The notes beneath the pieces were generated by a model. The model was not told where the DNA came from. It worked only from the letters and a program-made list of their open reading frames with translations, and did no database searches. A program made the translations under genes and the position numbers. Source: DAOUAM01 sp034433305 (lineage in GTDB: Bacteria > Chloroflexota > Dehalococcoidia > Lucifugimonadales > DAOUAM01). From it: 64,000 nucleotides of DNA. Location of the stretch: the NCBI GenBank assembly GCA_034433305.1, contig DAOUAM010000025.1:1-64000 (forward strand), given 5' to 3'. Shown here one piece after another: positions 33,534-42,081 of the stretch (the stretch's first letter is position 1; each line of letters begins with the position of its first letter).

Positions 33534-34771
33534 AGTAGGGAATTCCTCCTGCTCTGGAAGTTAGCTGCCGCCTCGCGGCTGGCCCTGGGCGCCTCCACCA
33601 GACCGTGGAAGAGGGCCTGGTACCGCTCCGCAACGCCTCGCCAGCTATAGCTCTGCGCGAATTGCCTGCCCCTGGCCGCCAGCCTGGCGCAAAGTTCCCG
33701 GTCCGCCAGCAACCTGGCCAGTTGCTCAGCGAAGGCGGCGGCGTCCCCGGCCGGGGCCTGGAGGCCGTTGTGCTCGTGCACCACCACGTCCCGGCAGCCG
33801 GGGGCATCGGTGGACACCACGGCGCAGCCGGCGGCCATCGCCTCCACTTGCACAATCCCGAAGGTCTCCAGCAGGGAAGGGAAGGCGTAGATGTCGGCGG
33901 CCTGGTACATCCTCACCAGGCACTTGTCGGGGAACCGCCAGTCGGCCTGGGGAGCGCCGCCCACGCCCACCTGCTCCCTGGTGGCCACGTAGTCGTCCAG
34001 GCCACGGGACCTTATTTCCCCGTTCAGGCTGGAGGTGTCCTTGCCGACAACGTACCAGCGGAAGTGGAAGCCCCTGTCCCGTAGCTCCCTGGCGATGGCC
34101 GGTATGAGGCGGTAGCCCTTCTTGGGATGGTTGCGTCCGGTAGTGAGAATGACGACGCGGTCTTGCGGCCAGCCCAGGTCGGCCCGGAGGGCGGCGACGT
34201 CCTGTTCCCGCTCGAACCAGTCCAGGTCAACGCCGTGGGGTATGGTCACGATGGACTCAGCGGGCACGCCCAGGCCCAGCAGGTACTGGCGCACCGTTTC
34301 ACCGGGCGCGACGACGACGCTGTATGCCCCCACCGCCCTGTCTATCCTGGCCCGTTTCACCGGGTCCAGCCGCAGCCCGTAGCCCAGCTCCAGCGAGGTC
34401 TGGATGTCGGCGCCTACCCCCACCAGCACCACGGGCACAGCCTTGAGCAAGCAGGTGGCGACGTGGCCGCTGGGGTATGCGCCCACGGCCAGCCACACGT
34501 CGTAGCGCTGGGTGTGCTGCACGTAGCCAAGGTAGAGCCGCGCCCAGGGCCAGCCCAGCCAGGGCAGGCTGTGGACCACGCCATAGAACTTCCTGGGCAG
34601 CGGCCTGAGGCCGACGCGGTGCTGGGGCTGGAGCGCGCCGTAACTCCACGAGGACACGAATACGTGCACCGTGTTCCCGAATAGCCGTAGCTGGCGCGCC
34701 AGGTTGTGGGCGAACACCTCGGTGCCGCCCACCGTGGGCAGATAGGTTGATGTGAGAATGGCTATCTTCAC
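33530..34771 (-). CDS. Glycosyltransferase family 4
   Basis: This 413-aa GT-B glycosyltransferase has TSTYLPTVGGTEVFAHNLA at 8-26, which is typical of GT4. The mid-protein IPHGVDLDWF links the domains. The donor site has TTGRNHPKKGYRLIPAI and FPSLLETFGIVQVEAMAAGC, with both EX7E glutamates. The start is GTG at 34771 with GGGAG about 9 bases upstream. The stop overlaps ugd by GTGA, so production may be coupled to UDP-glucuronate synthesis; a glucuronosyl donor is a reasonable but untested guess. Confidence 0.87.
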   Translation of the reverse strand: MKIAILTSTYLPTVGGTEVFAHNLARQLRLFGNTVHVFVSSWSYGALQPQHRVGLRPLPRKFYGVVHSLPWLGWPWARLYLGYVQHTQRYDVWLAVGAYPSGHVATCLLKAVPVVLVGVGADIQTSLELGYGLRLDPVKRARIDRAVGAYSVVVAPGETVRQYLLGLGVPAESIVTIPHGVDLDWFEREQDVAALRADLGWPQDRVVILTTGRNHPKKGYRLIPAIARELRDRGFHFRWYVVGKDTSSLNGEIRSRGLDDYVATREQVGVGGAPQADWRFPDKCLVRMYQAADIYAFPSLLETFGIVQVEAMAAGCAVVSTDAPGCRDVVVHEHNGLQAPAGDAAAFAEQLARLLADRELCARLAARGRQFAQSYSWRGVAERYQALFHGLVEAPRASREAAANFQSRRNSLL

Positions 34772-34811
34772 CAGCGGTCACTCCCTGCTGAAGTTGCTGG
34801 CTGGCGGGACA

Positions 34812-36887
34812 TCAGGCATCGCGGGCCACAGCCGTCGGGCGCCGGACGGCCAGCTCGGCCAGCAGCTTCGCCAGGCGCGCCGAGGCGCTGGAGTCGGTGG
34901 GGCCAAAGCAGTTCTCCAGCGCGGGCGAGAGGCTGGACAGGTACTCGGCCAGGGGCAACTTGCCGCTGACCAGCCTGTCCACCTGCTCCCGAAGCTCGGA
35001 GGCGCTGGCTGCCGTCAGCACCGGGATGCCCTGGCCGTAGAATAGGCTCATGTCGGGGGCGTGGTTGGGCAGTAGCAACACCACGGGTAGCCCGAAGGCG
35101 ATGGCCTCCACCGCCGCCGAGGAGTAGGTAGCCAGGAATATGTCAGAGCGGGCCATCCACTCGTAGATATTGCCGCCATCGGCCAGCGTGATGGCCGCGC
35201 CTGAGCCGCCACCCCTGGTGTAGGGCTGCATCCACTGGGCCACGGCCTGCCGCGACACCCTGGGGTGCGGCTTCAGCACCAGCTCCAGCCGCGCATCGGC
35301 GGCCAGGGCCTTGAGGGCTGTGCCAATGACGTAGTTTGTATCGTGCAGCCCGGGTGCAATAAGGACTCGCGTACGCTGTCGGTCCTTGCGCTCCCGCTGC
35401 AAACGCCTGCTCTCAGCCCACACCTCGTCCAGACGTGGCGCGCCGACAGTCCTGACCATTTCCGGCGGGATGCCCCTGCGCTCCAGGACCTGCGCCCCCA
35501 GAGGGCCGTCCACGATGTAGATGTCCGGCTCAGGCAGCGGGGCACCGTAGAACCGCGAGGGAAAGCGCTCCACGCTGGCGCCGGCATAGAGCAGCTTCAT
35601 GGGGCTGATGGGGCCATGCTGAACGCCCACGATGGCGGCGCCGGGCGCTCCCTGGCGTGCCCCTTCTATGGTGGCGCGCCCGAAGATGAACTCGAAGCAG
35701 TAGGCCACGGCGACTTCAGGACGCAGGTAGCCGGCGACGCGGCGGGCGTTGCTCTGGAGCACCTGCAGGTGCGGCCATGCCACCAGCACCGAGCGCCACA
35801 TGCGGTTCTTGAGCATGTCGCCCACATCCACGCCGTCCCACAGGAAGGCCTGAGCAAACTCCGGGTGCCTGGTCATGCGGAAGTACCTCATGACCTCCCA
35901 CGGGCTGAGATAGGAGCGCAGCACCTCCAGCATGCTGCCAAAGGACTCCATCAGGACGTAGCGCTTGGGCGCGCGCATGGGGTCGCTGAGCAGCTTGAGC
36001 CGCCGGCTGTAGGTCCTGGGCGTCACGAACTCGGTCCTGTCATAAGCCCGCAGGGCCATGACAGGCTCGATGTTGTGCTGGAGGGACAGCTCACGGGGCA
36101 TGTTGCCATAGTAGATGTCCTTCCAGGTGCCGAAGCGGTCTGTCCAGGTGGCGGGGAACAGCGTGTAAAGGAGGATGCAGGGTGAAGAGTCTCCCGGCTG
36201 GCGCCTGGCCATGGCCTCACCGTGCTTGCGACGGTACCACCTGGCCATGCCGGTAGCCGCCAGGAGGCAGAAGCAGCCGATAGCCCTGGTAGCCAGGATG
36301 CGCGGGAAGCTGAAACGCTCTCCACCCGTGGCGAAGCCCTCGGAAGGTATATCGGCCCTGGCGGCCACCTGCTGGCCCAGGCCGACGTACCAGCGGTCGC
36401 CCACCAGGATGCACCGCGCGTAGGTATCGTCCTGGAGGCGCTGCCGCAGCGCCGCCGCCCGGAAGAACTGCCACCAGATGTCGTCGGCGGGGCTGTTCTT
36501 CTCCGAGACGGTGGTCTTCCACCAGAGGGAGCCGAACCGGCGCGCCCACAGCGGCCCCGACGTGGCCAGGGCGATGCCCGTAAGCCTTTCCCGCAGGGCA
36601 GCGACGAAGTCATTGACCCTCTGTGCGGTGACATCGGCGGTGCTGGCAAGGTAGGTGGCGCCCAGCACTTCCTGGGCAGGCCCAGTCCACGCGGCACGCA
36701 CGCGGGCGGCCAGACTGCCGTCCGGGTCGTCCCTGAACAGCAGGATATCCAGCCGCCGGTCCGCGGCATGCTCGCGGCGCAGCGCCGCCAGCGCCCTGTC
36801 CATGACCGCATCGGGCAGCGGCCCGGGGCCTATCGCCAGAAGAACGGGTTGGTCCACGAAACGACGTACCATGTCACATACACCCAC
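34812..36887 (-). CDS. Large GT-B-like surface carbohydrate protein (candidate CMP-sugar transferase)
   Basis: This 691-aa protein is not confidently assigned. A hydrophobic stretch at about 206-220 (FCLLAATGMARWY region) may touch the membrane. The last third resembles GT-B transferases: VQHGPISPMKLL near 427, then KPHPRVS with HP at 541-542, and LATYSSAAVEAIAFGLP with SS at 589-590. HP and SS motifs spaced like this bind CMP-sugars in bacterial sialyltransferases and Kdo transferases; CDP-glycerol transferases look similar. It also recalls the Leptospira-type surface carbohydrate biosynthesis proteins. The GTG start is one base after the FkbM stop. In a nonulosonate locus, a CMP-nonulosonate transferase is a fair inference. 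Confidence 0.6.
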   Translation of the reverse strand: MGVCDMVRRFVDQPVLLAIGPGPLPDAVMDRALAALRREHAADRRLDILLFRDDPDGSLAARVRAAWTGPAQEVLGATYLASTADVTAQRVNDFVAALRERLTGIALATSGPLWARRFGSLWWKTTVSEKNSPADDIWWQFFRAAALRQRLQDDTYARCILVGDRWYVGLGQQVAARADIPSEGFATGGERFSFPRILATRAIGCFCLLAATGMARWYRRKHGEAMARRQPGDSSPCILLYTLFPATWTDRFGTWKDIYYGNMPRELSLQHNIEPVMALRAYDRTEFVTPRTYSRRLKLLSDPMRAPKRYVLMESFGSMLEVLRSYLSPWEVMRYFRMTRHPEFAQAFLWDGVDVGDMLKNRMWRSVLVAWPHLQVLQSNARRVAGYLRPEVAVAYCFEFIFGRATIEGARQGAPGAAIVGVQHGPISPMKLLYAGASVERFPSRFYGAPLPEPDIYIVDGPLGAQVLERRGIPPEMVRTVGAPRLDEVWAESRRLQRERKDRQRTRVLIAPGLHDTNYVIGTALKALAADARLELVLKPHPRVSRQAVAQWMQPYTRGGGSGAAITLADGGNIYEWMARSDIFLATYSSAAVEAIAFGLPVVLLLPNHAPDMSLFYGQGIPVLTAASASELREQVDRLVSGKLPLAEYLSSLSPALENCFGPTDSSASARLAKLLAELAVRRPTAVARDA

Positions 36888-36888
36888 T

Positions 36889-37713
36889 TCAGCCCTTCAT
36901 ACCTGGCCGGACGAAGATATAGTTGTAGCTGCTGGAAGTGTCCGACACGGGATTGATGGACGCTTTCTTGAGCAATGTAAACCCTGCCTCGCCAAGGGCA
37001 GCGGAGATTTCTCGGGCGTGTTCCTGCCTCCCCGGCGCCTCGGTTACCTCCACCAGCACGCTCCTGAGCCTGGGGGCCATCAGCACCTGGCAGGCGCCCC
37101 GTATAACCGCGCATTCCTGGCCGTCCACGTCTATCTTGATCTGGGTAGGTAATGCCAGCCCATAGGTGTAGCACAGGTCGTCCAGGGACACGCCCACCAT
37201 GCCCTGGCGGTGTACGGGACTGAACTGGCGGCCCTTGTCGTCCAGCGTGGAGCCGAACTGGTGGATGGCACCACCCGCCCGCAGTTGTCCCTGTACGTAG
37301 AACAGGTCAATGCAGGTGCGGTCGGTGACCGCCATGCACAGCGTGGTTATGCAGTGGGACAGGCCATTGCGGTAGACGTTCCTGTTCAGGCTGGCGTAGT
37401 TCTGGGACTCCGGCTCGAAGCTGTACACCTGAACCTGCTCCCGGCACTTCCTGGCGGCGAAGATGGAGTACAGGCCAACGTTGGCGCCAATGTCGTAGAA
37501 CACGTCGCCGGGCTTGAGTTGCTCGGCGATCCACTTCACCGTGTCGGGCTCGCGGGTGACGTACCTGTGTAACCGGTGGAACTCCACCGGGTTGGAGGCC
37601 TCAGCCTTTATACGCTCGCCGCCAATGACGCACGTCTTCACTATCTTGGTGGCGTCGTTGAGGCGAAAGCGGGCGTTCAGCAGCCTGACATGGACCAGGT
37701 CCAAGGGGTTCAT
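36889..37713 (-). CDS. FkbM family methyltransferase
   Basis: This 274-aa SAM-dependent methyltransferase has VFYDIGANVGLYSIFAA as the SAM-binding motif, VYSFEPESQN, and QIKIDVDGQECAVIRG as the family motif. The ATG at 37713 is chosen because AGGAGG lies 6 bases before it; the longer open frame lacks FkbM similarity. One base separates its stop from the following GTG start. It likely O-methylates a sugar on the glycan made by this locus. Confidence 0.87.
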   Translation of the reverse strand: MNPLDLVHVRLLNARFRLNDATKIVKTCVIGGERIKAEASNPVEFHRLHRYVTREPDTVKWIAEQLKPGDVFYDIGANVGLYSIFAARKCREQVQVYSFEPESQNYASLNRNVYRNGLSHCITTLCMAVTDRTCIDLFYVQGQLRAGGAIHQFGSTLDDKGRQFSPVHRQGMVGVSLDDLCYTYGLALPTQIKIDVDGQECAVIRGACQVLMAPRLRSVLVEVTEAPGRQEHAREISAALGEAGFTLLKKASINPVSDTSSSYNYIFVRPGMKG

Positions 37714-37778
37714 ATAGCCTCCTGAAGTCAATTCCCAGGACCTGGCCGACAGCAGTCGCCAGGCTGGAGCAATGCTAC

Positions 37779-39677
37779 TCACGTGGGCCAGGCAGTCCGT
37801 TGGCTGGGTACCAGGGCCGCAGGCTGGACGTCTGTTCGCCGGGCATCCCTGTCCTGGCACAGGCGCAGTATGTGGGCACGTATCCTGTCAAGGGCGAGGC
37901 CATCGGCTTCGCCGTAGTTGCGCCTGGCCTGTTCCTGTACCTGGCGCCATGCCTGGGCGTCTATACCACACTTCAGTGCCCTTGCGACGGCTTCTCGCAG
38001 TGCCCGGGCATCCTCTACCACCAGCGCGTCTGGCCTGGCGATGGCATGGCGCCAGTCCCTGCCTGTCTCGTCCAGCATAAGAGCGGGAACGCCGCAGAGC
38101 AGGGCTTCAACACCAGTGGTGGACCAGGACATGTTCACCACCAGGTCTGCGGCAGCTATGAGTTCGTTGGTGTCGGTGTCCAGTGCATCGCACAGCACCA
38201 GCCGCCCCAGTGGACTCAACCCCAGGAGTCTCGGTGTGTCCAGGTTCTTGGGCTTGGCCACCACCACCGCATTGTCCAGGGACTCGGCCAGTAGCCTGAT
38301 AGCCTCGTAGAACCTTTTGAGTGCCCCATGGCTGATGTGGGAGTCCCTTGAGGCGCTGGTATCGAAGGCCACGACCAGCGCCTGGCCGTCCCGCACACCG
38401 AAGCGCGCCCTGATGCGCTGCCGCTCATTGAGGCTTTCCCGATGGAGGTGGCCCCAGATGTAGCCGGCCGGCACTATCTCATCGGCGTACCAGAGGCCGC
38501 TCCAAAGCTCCTGGCCGCCCTGGCCCCAGGTGAAGTGGCAGTGGTGCGTCAGGTAGGGTTCTACGTCGCTGGCCTCGATCATCTCGTCGGTTGACCTGAC
38601 CATGGCGGAGACGCCGCCATGGTCGTGGGCCGCCATGGTAGCCGCCACTTGCTCGTCGTACACGCCGCTTTCCAGCAGGCAGCCAACGGGGTAGCGCTCC
38701 AGGAACACGTCCCAGAGCAGTAGTTGCCGTCTCAGGCGCAGCATCAGCCGGGTAGTCTCACGAGTGTACCCTTGTTTGCTGGCCAGCAGGCTGGCCGCGG
38801 CTTGGGCCAGCGGCCCGACCAGGTAGGTCTCCAGCCCCTTAGGGCGCAGCAGCACCTGAAGCTGCACAGGCACACGGTCGAAGGCCACCGGCCGGTAGCC
38901 AGCCTTTCTGGCGGCGACCACGGCCTGGTGGACGCGCCGCTTGCCGCTGGCCTGGCGGTAGTAGAGCAACAGGTCTGAGGGGAATATGGTCTTGCCGTCC
39001 ACCAGGAAATCGTCCCCTCGCCTGAGACCTATGGGCCATATGGCCGGCTTGGCCAGCAGGTAGCGCTCCCTCACGGCCCTGAGCGCAACTCCGCGCTTGA
39101 GGACGAAGGCGAGCAGGCCGGCGTAGTAGCGGGCGAGGTCCAGCAGCAGGCCCAGCCTGGCCGGTAGTGTTGCATGAAAAACCAGCCCGGGATTCCTCCC
39201 GGCCTGGCGCTGGAACTCCTGGGCCAGCCAGCGTGTCCAGGCCGACCCGCCGACCACCAGGCGCACCTCCTGGCCCGGTCCCGTGGCAAGACGCTCGACC
39301 ATGAGAATGCGCTGCAGCAGCAGTCGCGTCTGCAGCAGGGTGGCTTTCTTCAGGTAGGCTTCCACTCGCCTGGGCTGGCCCAGAGAAGGCAGGAAGCGGT
39401 ATGCCCTGGCAAAGTCCGCCACTCGCGACCACTCCTCAGTAATGGCCAGGGTAAGCCGTGAGACCTCCAGGTACAGGCCTTGGAAGTCGCCCACCTCGTG
39501 CTGAGACTGCTGGAACGTGGCCCTTCCTCCGGAAACGGCCCTGAAGATGGAACTCAGGATGCTTCCGGCTCGTGTCTTATGGAAGTAGTACACCGTCCAG
39601 CCGCTCAGCACGTGGGCCAGCGCCCACCAGGCCGAGATGGCATCAATGCTGTCGAAGTACGCAGTTCTTATGGACAT
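37779..39677 (-). CDS. Large GT-B-like protein (candidate glycosyltransferase)
   Basis: This 632-aa protein belongs to no family I can name. The C-terminal third looks like a GT-B donor domain: VVVAKPKN at about 471-478 and VNMSWSTTGVEALLCGVPALM with ST at 519-520. The first motif has KP where CMP-sugar transferases have HP. The middle contains EIVPAGYIWGHLHRES. The start is the ATG at 39677; a GTG at 39794 is possible but adds a Cys/Pro/Gly-rich leader. Context and motif spacing suggest a sugar transferase related to the proteins at 34812-36887 and 56659-58395, but this is inference. Confidence 0.55.
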   Translation of the reverse strand: MSIRTAYFDSIDAISAWWALAHVLSGWTVYYFHKTRAGSILSSIFRAVSGGRATFQQSQHEVGDFQGLYLEVSRLTLAITEEWSRVADFARAYRFLPSLGQPRRVEAYLKKATLLQTRLLLQRILMVERLATGPGQEVRLVVGGSAWTRWLAQEFQRQAGRNPGLVFHATLPARLGLLLDLARYYAGLLAFVLKRGVALRAVRERYLLAKPAIWPIGLRRGDDFLVDGKTIFPSDLLLYYRQASGKRRVHQAVVAARKAGYRPVAFDRVPVQLQVLLRPKGLETYLVGPLAQAAASLLASKQGYTRETTRLMLRLRRQLLLWDVFLERYPVGCLLESGVYDEQVAATMAAHDHGGVSAMVRSTDEMIEASDVEPYLTHHCHFTWGQGGQELWSGLWYADEIVPAGYIWGHLHRESLNERQRIRARFGVRDGQALVVAFDTSASRDSHISHGALKRFYEAIRLLAESLDNAVVVAKPKNLDTPRLLGLSPLGRLVLCDALDTDTNELIAAADLVVNMSWSTTGVEALLCGVPALMLDETGRDWRHAIARPDALVVEDARALREAVARALKCGIDAQAWRQVQEQARRNYGEADGLALDRIRAHILRLCQDRDARRTDVQPAALVPSQRTAWPT

Positions 39678-39838
39678 CTGGTGTGTGAACAACTCCGCTG
39701 GACAGGACTCGGGGGCGAGGCGCAACACAGAGGGTAGCTGTCCACCCTGTCCGCTGGCCTTCGGGCCGCGAAGGCCTGGACAGCAGGCCAGCACGGCCCA
39801 GGGAGTCAGCTATGAGATGGACGCGCTCCACGTTGCCT

Positions 39839-40174
39839 TCACGTGTGTAGTGCCACTTCCCTGTTTATGCCGTCCACGGCCAGAGAGAGCACCGGCACGA
39901 AGTGCAGAAAGGGAAGCGGCTCTACTGGCCACAGGCTACGCTTGCCAGGGTCCCTGACTGAGCTGACCGCAATCTTCCAGGCCCGGCGCCGCTCCAGGAA
40001 GCACACCACCGTCCAGGAGGCTGCTTCCATGCCTGCCCACAGTACTGGCAGCCCGACTATGCCAGTCCAGGGCTTCGAGGTAGCCTGGACGACGCCGTAG
40101 GAGGCCAGGACGGCGATGGCCAGTGCCAGTATTGCCAGTGTTATTGACCAGATGCAGATTTTCCAGAGTCTCAA
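39839..40174 (-). CDS. Small membrane protein with TTG start
   Basis: This 111-aa protein has two hydrophobic segments (about residues 6-30 and 38-60), then a basic patch and a hydrophobic C-terminal part (88-102). The family is not recognised. The only sensible start is TTG at 40174, 5 bases after the stop of the glycosyltransferase-dehydrogenase fusion gene, with AAGGTG upstream. The composition (Trp, Ile, Leu, Phe) is unlike a random shadow frame, which supports it as real. It might anchor or assist the neighbouring transferases, but there is no direct evidence. Confidence 0.5.
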   Translation of the reverse strand: MRLWKICIWSITLAILALAIAVLASYGVVQATSKPWTGIVGLPVLWAGMEAASWTVVCFLERRRAWKIAVSSVRDPGKRSLWPVEPLPFLHFVPVLSLAVDGINREVALHT

Positions 40175-40179
40175 CTCCC

Positions 40180-42051
40180 CTAAGTCACCTTCACCAGTAT
40201 TCTTGTGTGTTCCCCACGACGCAGGGCGTCCCACGCCTCGCCCGAGCGCACCAGAGGGAACACGGTCTCCAGCAGCAGGCCTGCCGATACCTGGGGCAGG
40301 ACCTGCATGGCCTCCTGGAAGTCCTCGGCCCCGGCGCCCGCCGAGCAGACCAGCACGCCGTCCTGGCCGATGCTGGCCAGCAGGGAGGCCCGCTGGGCAG
40401 GGTAGGGGGCCGCCAGCGCCAGCACGATGGCGCCCGGCTTGCACCACCGGCAGACACGCTGCAAGGACTCCACGTTGCCCGTTGTCTCCACCACCACGTC
40501 GTACTGGCGGAAGCCGTCCACGTCGCTGCTGGTGGCGATGCCGGCCTGGTGCAGCGGCACCAGGCTACGCGGCTCCGCGTCCAGCACCGTGACCGGCCAC
40601 TCCCGCAGGGCCAGGGCGAGGGCGCACAGGTAGCCCGTGGCCCCCGCGCCCAGTACAGCGGCAGCAGGCGGAGCGGTGCCACGGCCCAGCACCTGCTCCA
40701 GCCTGCGCAGCCCCTTGAGGACGTGGGCCAGCGGCGAGCACAGCGTCGCCAGGGCCATGTCAGTGTTTCTGGGCAGCCTGTATACGGCCCGCCCGGGCAC
40801 CGCCATGTACTCGGCACAGCCGCCGGGCAGCCGCGACCGGGCGCAGCCTGAAGGGCCGGAGTCGCGGCAGGCCTGGCACGAGTCGCACCCCAGCGGCGAC
40901 TGGACGATCACCGGGTCGCCCTCTTTGACATGGGCGACGTTGGCGCCCACCCTTGCCACCCAGCCGGAAAGCTCCGTGCCAGGGATGAAGGGCTGCTCTT
41001 GCGCCTGACCGCCGTCCCGCTCGCCGGCGACCAGCGCCAGGTCGGCCGGCGTCAGGCTGGCGTAGGCTACCTCCACCAGCACGTCGCCAGGCTTGACCTG
41101 GGGTATGTCAATCTCCTCCAGGGCCACCTGGCTACGTCCACGCACCACCACGGCCTTGCACTTGCGGTCGAAGAACAGCGCGTCCCTGCCGGCGGGGCTG
41201 GCCAGCACTTTGCCATCCAGCAGGCCGCTGATGGTGCCGTAGGTCTTGTTGAGCCGGAACAGGAATATCTCCCGGCCCCGGTCCAGCAACTGTCCGTTGC
41301 GCAGGGCGTCGGCCAGGTCGGAGGCCAGGTAGCGGCCTTCCCGCAGGGCCAGGGGCAGGGCGCTGCCGCGCCCCCAGATGCCTATGGCGCGGGTGGCCAG
41401 CGCCTCGCGGTAGTAGCGCCGCCGGACCTGCCGCCAGGTCTCGTGATGGATGTGGTAGATGCCTGCCAGTGGCTCGTAAACGACCTGGTAGCCGCGCTCC
41501 ATCCAGTACTTGGCCCACTCGATGTCCTCCTGGCCGGGCAGCGTCTCATCGAAGGGGTGGTGCCGCCACAGGTCACGGAGGATGGCCGAGTTGGCGTTGT
41601 TGGCGAAGAAGTGCGGCGGCCTGAGTGTCCGGCCCCGTGGGCCGAAGGTGCGGGCCAGGTCGCGCACCTCTCCGTACTTCGACGAGGGGGTGCCGTACTG
41701 GCGGCCATAGACCATGGCGGTGCTTTCCTGGCGCAGCGGGGCTATCAGGCTTTCCAGCCACAGGTCATCCACTGGCTCGGTATGGGCCGAAACAATGGCC
41801 ACGTACTTGCCTCGCGCGGCCTGGATGCCCACGTTCAGCGAGTAACCGAAGGTGAAGTCGGCGCTGCTGATGTGCAGGACGCGGGCGCCGTGCTGCCGGG
41901 CTATCTCCGTGGTCCGGTCGTAGGAGCCGGAGTCCACGTTGATAATCTCGAAGTCGCGGTAGCGCTGCTGCCCGATGGCCCGCAGCAGCCCCGGAAGGTA
42001 GCGCTCCTCGTTAAAGGTGCGTATGATGATGGAAGTCTCAGGGTTGCTCAA
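40180..42051 (-). CDS. GT2 glycosyltransferase fused to medium-chain dehydrogenase
   Basis: This 623-aa protein has two enzymes in one chain. Residues 1-230 form a family 2 glycosyltransferase with IIIRTFNEERYL, the nucleotide contact INVDSGSYDRT (D40), and GQEDIEWAKYW as the catalytic acidic motif. Residues about 296-623 form a medium-chain dehydrogenase with the structural-zinc cysteines C389, C392, C395 and C403 and a cofactor motif LGAGATGY. The catalytic zinc ligands appear lost: the usual Cys is in ASLTPADLA and the usual GHE reads GTE. The start is TTG at 42051 after GAGGG. A combined transfer and redox tailoring step is possible; the fusion itself is clear. Confidence 0.82.
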   Translation of the reverse strand: MSNPETSIIIRTFNEERYLPGLLRAIGQQRYRDFEIINVDSGSYDRTTEIARQHGARVLHISSADFTFGYSLNVGIQAARGKYVAIVSAHTEPVDDLWLESLIAPLRQESTAMVYGRQYGTPSSKYGEVRDLARTFGPRGRTLRPPHFFANNANSAILRDLWRHHPFDETLPGQEDIEWAKYWMERGYQVVYEPLAGIYHIHHETWRQVRRRYYREALATRAIGIWGRGSALPLALREGRYLASDLADALRNGQLLDRGREIFLFRLNKTYGTISGLLDGKVLASPAGRDALFFDRKCKAVVVRGRSQVALEEIDIPQVKPGDVLVEVAYASLTPADLALVAGERDGGQAQEQPFIPGTELSGWVARVGANVAHVKEGDPVIVQSPLGCDSCQACRDSGPSGCARSRLPGGCAEYMAVPGRAVYRLPRNTDMALATLCSPLAHVLKGLRRLEQVLGRGTAPPAAAVLGAGATGYLCALALALREWPVTVLDAEPRSLVPLHQAGIATSSDVDGFRQYDVVVETTGNVESLQRVCRWCKPGAIVLALAAPYPAQRASLLASIGQDGVLVCSAGAGAEDFQEAMQVLPQVSAGLLLETVFPLVRSGEAWDALRRGEHTRILVKVT

Positions 42052-42081
42052 TGGTCCCTCGCCAGCTTGCTGGGGCCTGGC

